Shown here piece by piece: positions 17,681-25,017 of a stretch of DNA of 64,000 bases. The stretch spans positions 1,116,001-1,180,000 of the forward strand of contig JACJZV010000001.1 in the NCBI GenBank assembly GCA_020635395.1, read 5' to 3'. The notes under the pieces were generated by a model. That model was not told where the DNA came from and searched no databases. It worked only from the letters and a program-made list of their open reading frames with translations. This stretch comes from Flavobacteriales bacterium (lineage in GTDB: Bacteria; Bacteroidota; Bacteroidia; NS11-12g; UBA9320). Made by a program: the position numbers and the translations under genes. Numbering within the stretch: position 1 is the first letter of the stretch; the number at the start of each line of letters is the position of its first letter.

Positions 17681-18763
17681 TTGAGTGAAATTGATAAATA
17701 TAAACCAATTTTTGTTGATATTTCTGATTGGGATTTTATTAGCTATCAAAATACGGGCGGAACTAGGAACAAGAGTTTTGTGATAAATTCTCATAATCAA
17801 AAAGAATTTTTTTTTAAAGGGTCAAAAATTAATAACGATGGAACTGTTAAGTACCCAACAGAATTTTGGTCAGAAATAGTGGCATCAAAAATTGGTCAAA
17901 TTTTAGGATTTAGGATACTTGATTATAATATCGGCTATGATTCAAATTTCAGAAATAAGCAATCCATGGGTTGTTTATCAGAATCTATGGTTGAGTTAGA
18001 TAAAAATAAATTAACTGAAGGGATATATTATCTTAAAGGTTTCGACTCGGGATACAAACCGTCATTAGACAAGAATAAATATACGTTTCAGTTTATACAA
18101 CAATCTCTGACCAAGTTTAAACTCGAAAGTATACTAATTGATTTAGTTGAAACTATCATTTTTGATGCGATAATTGGTAATTCGGATCGACATCAGGAAA
18201 ATTGGGGGGTCATTGTCGAATATGAAAAAATTACTAATCAACTAGAGGGTTCTCAGAATTCTGAAAATGGTCTTTTCTTAAAAATCAATTCGAAGATTCT
18301 AAATTGGACATTGAGTTCCTTACGTAAAATAAAGCCTATTTTTAAACCTATCCTACATTTCGATTCTGAGATAGCCGAAAACATTTTCGCACCTATTTAT
18401 GATAGTGGGTGTTGCCTCGGTAGAGAATTAGAGGTTGAACGTATTATGCGTATGCTTAAAAATGATAAAGAACTGTTGGATTACATTAATCGAGGAAAGT
18501 CTGAAATTCATTGGAATATGAAGAAAGTAGGACATTTCGAACTTGTAGCTAATCTTCGTGATGAATTTGATTCTACCATTGTGAAAACAATTAAAAGAAT
18601 TAGGAGTTTATATTTATCAGAAAGTCTAGAAAATTTAATTTCAAATATTGATTCGAATTTGCCCTTGGAGTTAGAACCAAATAAGCTGCCTGATTATAGA
18701 AAGGAACTAATGATTAAAATTATTAATTTGCGTGTCCAAAAAATATTAAATCTGGTTGAATAA
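17681..18763 (+). CDS. HipA-like Ser/Thr kinase
   Basis: Stand-alone HipA-C-type kinase. Catalytic loop GNSDRHQENWG at residues 166-176 gives D169, H171 and N174; YDSG at 240-243 is the metal-binding Asp equivalent to DFG; K46 in FFFKGSK is the likely ATP lysine. No HipB-like DNA-binding partner is next to it. The start is TTG at 17681, overlapping the stop of a 4-codon frame that begins at ATG 17670. The gene overlaps the following HIRAN gene by 8 bases. Base composition is lower than the flanks: two 60-base lines counted by hand gave 16 and 21 G+C, against 28 for a line in ychF. The target of phosphorylation is unknown; toxin, defence or regulatory roles are all possible. Confidence 0.75.
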   Translation: MSEIDKYKPIFVDISDWDFISYQNTGGTRNKSFVINSHNQKEFFFKGSKINNDGTVKYPTEFWSEIVASKIGQILGFRILDYNIGYDSNFRNKQSMGCLSESMVELDKNKLTEGIYYLKGFDSGYKPSLDKNKYTFQFIQQSLTKFKLESILIDLVETIIFDAIIGNSDRHQENWGVIVEYEKITNQLEGSQNSENGLFLKINSKILNWTLSSLRKIKPIFKPILHFDSEIAENIFAPIYDSGCCLGRELEVERIMRMLKNDKELLDYINRGKSEIHWNMKKVGHFELVANLRDEFDSTIVKTIKRIRSLYLSESLENLISNIDSNLPLELEPNKLPDYRKELMIKIINLRVQKILNLVE

Positions 18764-19418
18764 AATAGGTAACATATATTTGACTTGGAGAAAAAGTCGA
18801 GGGGATAGAAGAATTATCGTTGGAGTCATTCGTCGGAATCAGATAGATGGAGTAAGGTTTAATTATATTGAATCTGGAGTTGAAGAGGCAAAAAAGAAAG
18901 GGTTTACTCCATACGAAGGATTCCCTGATTATAGGACGATTTATAACCGGAATGTTATTGAAATTTTTGGTCAACGGATAATAAAAACAGAAAGAACCGA
19001 CACAATAAATTTTTACAGTTTTTGGGAAGTTGAAAATAGCAACCTTGATGATAGGTTTTATATGTTGGCACAAACTCAGGGATTATTGCCGACAGATAAC
19101 TTTGAGTTTTTGGCACATTTTAGACCAAGTAAAAAATTAAATTTTGTAACTGAGATATCTGGTTTATCTCACTTCAAATTGTCAGCAGGGGACGTGAATG
19201 TCGGAGATATATTATCTTATGAGCTCGAACCAAATAATGAGTTTGATCCCGCCGCTGTTAAGGTACTCAGGTTGGGTAAGAGTATAGGATACATTAAAAC
19301 CATACACTCAAGGGTGTTTTATGAGGTAAAAAGAATTCTCAATATTCAGGTAAAATTAATCGAAAAGAATGGGTCGATAAATAGGATCTTTATCAGAATA
19401 TTTTCTGACTCATTTTAA
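18756..19418 (+). CDS. HIRAN-domain protein partnered with the HipA-like kinase
   Basis: The C-terminal part (about residues 130-200) is a HIRAN domain: VTEISGLSHF, then GDILSYELEPNNEFDPAAVKV and SIGYI. HIRAN domains bind 3' ends of ssDNA or stalled forks in helicases such as HLTF. The N-terminal 120 residues (IYLTWRKSRGDRRIIVGVI, FPDYRTIYN, FGQRI) recall the N-terminal subdomain of HipA-type kinases, so kinase and N-domain may be split over two proteins here. Starts at TTG 18756 with an 8-base overlap to the kinase gene; the 3' end overlaps convergent nnr by 26 bases. AT-rich like its partner. Confidence 0.7.
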   Translation: MNKIGNIYLTWRKSRGDRRIIVGVIRRNQIDGVRFNYIESGVEEAKKKGFTPYEGFPDYRTIYNRNVIEIFGQRIIKTERTDTINFYSFWEVENSNLDDRFYMLAQTQGLLPTDNFEFLAHFRPSKKLNFVTEISGLSHFKLSAGDVNVGDILSYELEPNNEFDPAAVKVLRLGKSIGYIKTIHSRVFYEVKRILNIQVKLIEKNGSINRIFIRIFSDSF

Positions 19419-20901
19419 TCCCCCCCTCAATCCTCAACGCATCAATTATATCTCCGGCCAAAAGAGCGGATTGTCCTTTCCTTTTAGAGGCTTCATCGCC
19501 GGCTTTTCCATGAAAATAAACGCCAATCAAAGACACTTCCACACCACTATAGCCTTGTGCGAGCAGTCCGGTCAAAATGCCTGTCAACACATCACCACTG
19601 CCTCCAGTGGCCATACCCGCATTGCCTGTAGTGTTCACAAACTGTTGGCCGTCTGGTGTTGAAATAATAGTATGGGCATCCTTTAAAACGACAATACAAT
19701 CGTGTTTTTTTGAAAAATGAAGTTGTTTTTCCATTCTCTCTAAGCTGTTGCTGCTGTAGCCCACCAATCGGTCAAACTCTTTTATATGAGGTGTTAGAAT
19801 GCACGAAGAATCTAACATATTCAGCAAATCCTTATTTTCAGCTAAAATGTTCAGGGCATCGGCATCCAAAACTTTTGGTTGGAGTGTGTTTTTGAGCAAC
19901 TGCCGCACCATACTTGCGGTAGAGCTATCCACGCCTAAACCCGGCCCAATGGCTATTGCAGAATATATTTCCGTATTGGGTAAATGAGCTAACCTTTCCT
20001 CCCGTTCGTCGGTCATGCACATGGCTTCGGGTGCCGCAATTTGCATGATTTGATAGCCACATTTTGGCACGTAGGCCGTGGTTAATCCTGCTCCGGCTCG
20101 CATACACCCTCGGGTGCTTAAAACGGCAGCACCCATTTTTCCATAACTTCCGGCCATAATAAGGGCGTGGCCATAGGTTCCTTTGTGCGAGAACCTGTTT
20201 CTCGGCTTTACCCAATGTTCAATTCTGCTGTCCAGCACATACTTTTCTGTTGTTTGATTTTGGATAAAATCTTCATTAAGACCAATCTCAACGGTTGTCC
20301 ATTCTTTTACAAACGACCCATTTTCGGGCATAAAAAATGACCATTTGGGTCGTTGAAAACTCACTGCCAAATCAGCCCGAATAATGCTTTGAGATTGAGC
20401 TATGCCATCAGAAGGAAGGCCCGAAGGCAAATCGATGGAAATGATTTGTTGGGCGGTTTCATTAATTCGGTCAATAACCCTTGCCATCAAACCGGAAACC
20501 TCGCCCGTGAGACCTGAACCCAAAAGAGCATCAATAACCAGAGTGAATTCTGCAAAGTTCGGCAGGTTATTTTCTGATTCTATGAATTCCACCTGACCCA
20601 ACCGCTCAAGGTTTATTTGGCAGTCGGCTGTGCATTCTGTTCTGTGTTTAACTAAAAAACATTTTACCAAAATGTTTCTGTTTTTTAATATTCTGGCTAC
20701 TGCAAGACCATCACCACCGTTGTTGCCCATGCCACAAACAATGGCCATTTGGCCATTATCAATTTTATTTTCGATGCAATGAACAAAAGCGTTGGCTGCA
20801 TTTTCCATCAAATCTATAGACCCGATGGGTTTGTTTTGAATGGTGTAGTTATCCGCATCGCGAATTTGTTGGGTGTTCAATATTTTTTTTAACGATATCA
20901 T
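19393..20901 (-). CDS. nnr: Bifunctional NAD(P)H-hydrate repair enzyme Nnr
   Basis: Repairs hydrated NAD(P)H: the N-terminal YjeF_N epimerase domain (about 1-210; GNNGGDGLAVARIL and the DALLGSGLTGEV motif) is joined to the C-terminal ADP-dependent dehydratase of the ribokinase-like fold (VLDADALN and GNAGMATGGSGDVL). From ATG 20901 it has 502 residues, as expected for the fused form. That ATG overlaps the stop of the upstream small gene (ATGA), which is why the five-codon longer frame is rejected. The 3' end overlaps the HIRAN gene by 26 bases, so the accessory cassette was inserted flush against it or the gene end was remodelled. Confidence 0.93.
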   Translation of the reverse strand: MISLKKILNTQQIRDADNYTIQNKPIGSIDLMENAANAFVHCIENKIDNGQMAIVCGMGNNGGDGLAVARILKNRNILVKCFLVKHRTECTADCQINLERLGQVEFIESENNLPNFAEFTLVIDALLGSGLTGEVSGLMARVIDRINETAQQIISIDLPSGLPSDGIAQSQSIIRADLAVSFQRPKWSFFMPENGSFVKEWTTVEIGLNEDFIQNQTTEKYVLDSRIEHWVKPRNRFSHKGTYGHALIMAGSYGKMGAAVLSTRGCMRAGAGLTTAYVPKCGYQIMQIAAPEAMCMTDEREERLAHLPNTEIYSAIAIGPGLGVDSSTASMVRQLLKNTLQPKVLDADALNILAENKDLLNMLDSSCILTPHIKEFDRLVGYSSNSLERMEKQLHFSKKHDCIVVLKDAHTIISTPDGQQFVNTTGNAGMATGGSGDVLTGILTGLLAQGYSGVEVSLIGVYFHGKAGDEASKRKGQSALLAGDIIDALRIEGGIKMSQKIF

Positions 20902-21356
20902 GATAGCTTGCCGCAAAGCATAGTAAATAAGGTGTTATCTGCAATTCCGGCACCCGAGTTTATCAGGTCAAACAACTCCATTTCGCGAGGTTTACTATAA
21001 CTTTTTGTTTGGGTGAAAAGTTCAAATTCCGGATTTGAAAAATCAATATCTTCCAAACTCTTTATTTGGGTAAAATCGGTTGTTGTGCTTTGCAATCCCA
21101 CCAACACAATTTGGTTGGGTTGGCAGTAGAAACAAAGCAGTTGGTGTGGCAAAATGAGTTGCAGGTATTCGACTTTTCGTAGCGTGGATTCATGCACCAC
21201 ATCACTAAAATTTTCGATGATTTGTTCGGTGTTGGTTGGCGATTCCTGTTTTATTTTTTCCCAGTCTTTCGCCTCAATTCCGTTGATAACAAGAAACTCA
21301 ATAAACTCTTTTTCCAGTTTTTCTAATTCGTGTATAGTCAGTCGTTTGTATTTCAT
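20898..21356 (-). CDS. Conserved Bacteroidota small protein (DUF6495-like)
   Basis: 152 residues, soluble, acidic. The opening MKYKRLTIHELEKLEKEF and the RKVEYLQL segment recall the Bacteroidota-only family DUF6495; this family call is from memory of the pattern and is moderate. No catalytic motif is evident; one CFYC pair sits near residue 97. It is sandwiched between the ABC exporter (2-base gap) and nnr (4-base overlap), so it is co-transcribed with both. Confidence 0.65.
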   Translation of the reverse strand: MKYKRLTIHELEKLEKEFIEFLVINGIEAKDWEKIKQESPTNTEQIIENFSDVVHESTLRKVEYLQLILPHQLLCFYCQPNQIVLVGLQSTTTDFTQIKSLEDIDFSNPEFELFTQTKSYSKPREMELFDLINSGAGIADNTLFTMLCGKLS

Positions 21357-21358
21357 TT

Positions 21359-23170
21359 TTAAGCAAAACCTTGCATGTCCACCAATCGTTTATACACCCC
21401 ATTTTGATTCAAAAGCTGGCTGTGCGTGCCCTGTTCGGCTATTTGTCCTTCCACAATTACCAAGATTAAATCGGCATGTTGAATGGTAGATAATCTATGA
21501 GCAATAACCAATGAAGTACGGCCCTGCATGAGTTTTTCAATGGCCTCTTGCACCAGTTTTTCTGATTCGGTGTCGAGTGCCGAGGTGGCCTCATCCAAAA
21601 TCAATATTTCGGGATTTTTCAAAACGGCTCGGGCAATGGCCAACCGCTGGCGTTGGCCGCCGCTTAGTTTACCACCTCTATCGCCGATGGCCGTTTCGTA
21701 TCCGTCTTCGAGATTTGAAATAAACTCATGTGCATTGGCAATTTTGGCTGCTCTTTCTACTTCTTCAAGTGTTGCTGTTTTGTTTCCAAGTCGGATGTTT
21801 TCTAATACAGAATCGTTAAACAAAACGGGTTCTTGTGTTACAATGCCCATTAAACCTCGCAAATTTTCAGTTTCAAGATCTTTAATATTGATTTTGTCAA
21901 TAAAAATACCACCGCTGTTGGTGTCGTAAAATCTAGGAAGCAAGTCGGCCAAAGTGGATTTGCCACCACCGCTGGCTCCGACAAGAGCCACGGTTTGACC
22001 TTTTTTTATGTCGAAACTTATGTTGTTAATTACCTGTTTTTCGGCATAGCTAAATTGAACATTTTGGTAACTGATTTTTTCAGTAAGATGCTCTATTTTC
22101 TTCGGATTTCGGGGTTCGGCTATCGGATTTTCAGCCAATAAAATTTCATCAAGTCGTTCAAAACTGGCCGAGGCTTTTTGAACCCTAAAAAACGATTCGG
22201 TAAGTGATTTGGCCGGAGTAATTAGTTGGGAAAATATGGTGATGTAAGCAATAAAATATTTGCCGTCAATGGCATCAGTTTGGTTCAGCACCATGGCACC
22301 ACCAAACATCAAAATGGCACTGATAACCACGGAACCCAAAAACTCGCTAATGGGTGAGGCCGCCAATTCTTTGCGGTGCAGTTTTACCATCAAACCAAAA
22401 TGAGTTTCATTTTTGGATGAAAAAAAGGTTTTTAGCTGGTTTTCGGCATTAAAGGCTTTAATAACCTTAAGTCCTCCCAACGTTTCTTCCACCACATTTA
22501 TCACTTCTCCCAACTTCTTCTGACCCTTTTGTGCCGTGCCTTTCAACCGTTTAGCTATGCGGCTGATTATGTAGCCACTTATAGGCAAAATTAAAACGGC
22601 AAAAACCGTAAGTTTCCAACTAATTAGAAGTAGGCTTATTATATAAATAATGATGTAAAATGGGTGTTTAAAAAGCATTTCTATGGCACCAATCACGCCC
22701 CATTCCATTTCTTTTACGTCGTTGGTTAGTCGCGAAATAATGTCTCCTTTTCGCTCTTTGCTGTAAAAAGAAACCGGTAGGTCAACCAATTTTTCATACA
22801 CTCTTTTTCGCAAGTCTCGCACCACAGCACTGCGGGTGTAGGCGATGTTGTAAAAAGACATATAATTGAAAAAATTCTTCAACAAGAATAAAATAATGAT
22901 AGCACCACTGAAATAATAAAGGCTGGTTAAATTCCCTTTTTCAGAAATGAAATTTCGCAAAAAATCGTCTAATTTTCCAAGATTTCCGGTAGCTTTTGAG
23001 GTGTCAAGACCTTCACCGGTATTAAAAATAACAGCCAAAAAAGGAATTAAGGAGGCAATGGAAAACAGAGAAAAAAAGGAAGCTATTAGGTTAAAAAATA
23101 TGTATCGCCCAATGTTTGAGCGATAATTTTTTAGTAAGACAAGAATTGATGCTATCTGTTTCAAGGCCAC
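21359..23170 (-). CDS. MsbA-like ABC exporter, fused permease and ATPase
   Basis: Half-transporter with six TM helices (residues 1 to about 330) and a C-terminal ATPase: Walker A GASGGGKST, signature LSGGQRQRLAIARA, Walker B EILILDEATSALD, and the H-loop AHRLST. In this family MsbA flips lipid A, while others export peptides or drugs; the substrate is not determined here. The longest frame starts at GTG 23170, but that codon overlaps the TAAATTTG box, so TTG 23164 is a better start; no early ATG exists. First gene of an operon with the DUF6495-like gene and nnr. Confidence 0.88.
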   Translation of the reverse strand: MALKQIASILVLLKNYRSNIGRYIFFNLIASFFSLFSIASLIPFLAVIFNTGEGLDTSKATGNLGKLDDFLRNFISEKGNLTSLYYFSGAIIILFLLKNFFNYMSFYNIAYTRSAVVRDLRKRVYEKLVDLPVSFYSKERKGDIISRLTNDVKEMEWGVIGAIEMLFKHPFYIIIYIISLLLISWKLTVFAVLILPISGYIISRIAKRLKGTAQKGQKKLGEVINVVEETLGGLKVIKAFNAENQLKTFFSSKNETHFGLMVKLHRKELAASPISEFLGSVVISAILMFGGAMVLNQTDAIDGKYFIAYITIFSQLITPAKSLTESFFRVQKASASFERLDEILLAENPIAEPRNPKKIEHLTEKISYQNVQFSYAEKQVINNISFDIKKGQTVALVGASGGGKSTLADLLPRFYDTNSGGIFIDKINIKDLETENLRGLMGIVTQEPVLFNDSVLENIRLGNKTATLEEVERAAKIANAHEFISNLEDGYETAIGDRGGKLSGGQRQRLAIARAVLKNPEILILDEATSALDTESEKLVQEAIEKLMQGRTSLVIAHRLSTIQHADLILVIVEGQIAEQGTHSQLLNQNGVYKRLVDMQGFA

Positions 23171-23177
23171 AAATTTA
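23170..23177 (-). promoter_or_regulatory. TAnnTTTG promoter box of the ABC exporter operon
   Basis: TAAATTTG on the minus strand, overlapping the upstream GTG start candidate and only 5 bases from TTG 23164. It lies 7 bases from the divergent ATG at 23185. Confidence 0.45.
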
Positions 23178-23184
23178 GGGGCAA

Positions 23185-24441
23185 ATGCGAATGGTAGGCA
23201 TAAAAGTGCTAATTTCGATTGCTGATAATTGCTTCCTATTGAAAAATTTAATCGCCGTTTTGTTTTTAATTGTTTGGGGAAATGTTCAAAATAGTTTCGC
23301 TCAAATAAGTGTGCAGGATTCGCTGTATATCGAAAAATTATACAACATTTTGGGTGAAAATGAGCCAGATATAGAATTAATCAATGAACTTGACTCCATA
23401 AACAAAGGACTAAAACTGGCCGAGAAATATGCAAATCAAAACTTGATGGCGGTTGGATACCATCGATTAGGAAGTTTTTATGAACGAAACAATGAATTAG
23501 ATAGAGCTCAAATTTATTTTAGCAAATCATTCTACCTAAGCAAACTGCAAGGCCTTTGGCAATATCGAGCAGCTTTAATAGATATGATTTTGTTTTACAA
23601 AAAATATGATTTGGAGCTTTTTTATACCTACTGCGATGAATGGGTTCAAATGACTGATACATTGGATTATGAAGCTTCTACACATATTTATAGATTACAG
23701 AAAATAGATACTGTGATTATCGGAAAATATGACCCCCAAATTAATAAATTTTTAATTTTGGATACAATCTTCAAAGATAATGATACAATACATTTCGATT
23801 ATGGTGAGGATATGAGTTGGGTAATTTTTGAAATGGTTTTTAGCGGGCAAAATAGTCAGGCATTAAAATATCTAAAACATAGATATGATTTTCATCCTGT
23901 TCAAAACGAATGGATTGCAGGAAGAATGCCTTTTTATTGGATAACATCTAATTTAATGTATGCCAAGAACTTTGGAGAAATGAAAAAGTATTATATGGCT
24001 TGGCATGATTTTATTTTCGAGTATGCTGAAGATCCACGTTCGGTAGCTGAAAGAACGTTTGAAGTGGTTTTGAAAATTCAGAAAGTAGATTCATTGTACA
24101 CGCACAGTTTACCTTTAGAAAATGCAATGATAGAGGCGGCGAACTATTTTGGAGGTATAATAATGCAGGAGGAATTGTTATTATTTTGGTTATGTCATGT
24201 TGAAAATTTCGCATTACAAGATGTGGATCTAATAAGAATGTATGCCCGCCTTTATGACTTGAATCCTTATCTAAACAAAAAGTATAAAAAGTACTCTATT
24301 GATTGCACAATGAGGTTAACTGAAAAGGATGAGACAACTGAACTAAATAAATATTTGAACGACGTAACAAAAGATGGATACGGGAAATCAAAAAAACTCG
24401 CTAAGAAATTATTGAAAAAGCTAAACAAGAGGTTTGAATAA
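23185..24441 (+). CDS. Hypothetical exported TPR-like protein
   Basis: Not assigned to a family. 418 residues with a hydrophobic signal segment (about residues 20-38, LIAVLFLIVWGNVQNSFAQ) after a longer-than-usual N-terminus, then a largely helical protein. Residues 70-130 look like degenerate tetratricopeptide repeats (VGYHRLGSFYERNNELDRAQ). The C-terminus is lysine rich (KSKKLAKKLLKKLNKRFE). A second ATG lies two codons in. It is followed by cdd one base after its stop. More AT-rich than the housekeeping genes around it. Confidence 0.55.
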   Translation: MRMVGIKVLISIADNCFLLKNLIAVLFLIVWGNVQNSFAQISVQDSLYIEKLYNILGENEPDIELINELDSINKGLKLAEKYANQNLMAVGYHRLGSFYERNNELDRAQIYFSKSFYLSKLQGLWQYRAALIDMILFYKKYDLELFYTYCDEWVQMTDTLDYEASTHIYRLQKIDTVIIGKYDPQINKFLILDTIFKDNDTIHFDYGEDMSWVIFEMVFSGQNSQALKYLKHRYDFHPVQNEWIAGRMPFYWITSNLMYAKNFGEMKKYYMAWHDFIFEYAEDPRSVAERTFEVVLKIQKVDSLYTHSLPLENAMIEAANYFGGIIMQEELLLFWLCHVENFALQDVDLIRMYARLYDLNPYLNKKYKKYSIDCTMRLTEKDETTELNKYLNDVTKDGYGKSKKLAKKLLKKLNKRFE

Positions 24442-24442
24442 A

Positions 24443-24910
24443 ATGAAAATAAAAGTAGAAAGTGAGATAACTGTTTTTGAAGAAAACCAATTAGCGGATG
24501 ATAAAAGAGAATTGATAACACATGCCGAAAAAGCCATAAACAATGCCTATTACCCGTATTCCGGTTTTGGAGTTGGGGCAGCTATCAGGCTTAAATCGGG
24601 TAAAATAGTTATTGGGAACAATCAAGAAAATGCCGCATTTCCGAGTGGTTTGTGTGCCGAGCGGGTGGCTGCATTTGCTGTCAAAGCACAATTCCCGAAC
24701 GATGATATAACAGAAATTGCCATTGCCATAAAACCTTCAAAACCTGTTGAATTTGATTTTGCTCCGCCATGCGGGGCGTGTTTGCAGGTGTTGAGTGACA
24801 TTGAAACGCGTCAGAAAAACAAAATTTCTATTTTGATAAAAGGGAAAATGGGGAGGATTTATACCACTTATTCTACCAAGGCCTTTCTTCCTTTTAGCTT
24901 TGAATTTTAA
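24443..24910 (+). CDS. cdd: Cytidine deaminase
   Basis: Pyrimidine salvage: cytidine or deoxycytidine to uridine or deoxyuridine. The zinc site is visible as GLCAERVA (Cys and catalytic Glu) and PPCGACLQVL (two Cys); YYPYSGFGVGAA is the substrate-binding segment. From ATG 24443 it has 155 residues, the size of the homotetrameric class with a slightly long N-terminus. A TTG three codons upstream overlaps the previous gene and is less likely. Probably transcribed with the preceding orphan gene. Confidence 0.93.
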   Translation: MKIKVESEITVFEENQLADDKRELITHAEKAINNAYYPYSGFGVGAAIRLKSGKIVIGNNQENAAFPSGLCAERVAAFAVKAQFPNDDITEIAIAIKPSKPVEFDFAPPCGACLQVLSDIETRQKNKISILIKGKMGRIYTTYSTKAFLPFSFEF

Positions 24911-24922
24911 ATTTTAAATTGA

Positions 24923-25013
24923 GGTTGTTCTAAAAAAAAAATGAAATCTGAGCTTTAAGAAAACAGCGTACATTTTTGTGTTAGCTACAAACTAAACGTT
25001 TTCACGAACAACC
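24923..25013. terminator. Inverted repeat between convergent genes
   Basis: Arms GGTTGTTC (24923-24930) and GAACAACC (25006-25013), 75 bases apart, in the gap between cdd and the convergent T9SS gene. A run of nine or ten A residues follows the left arm, suiting termination of the minus-strand transcript. Weak support because the loop is long. Confidence 0.25.
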
Positions 25014-25017
25014 CTTT

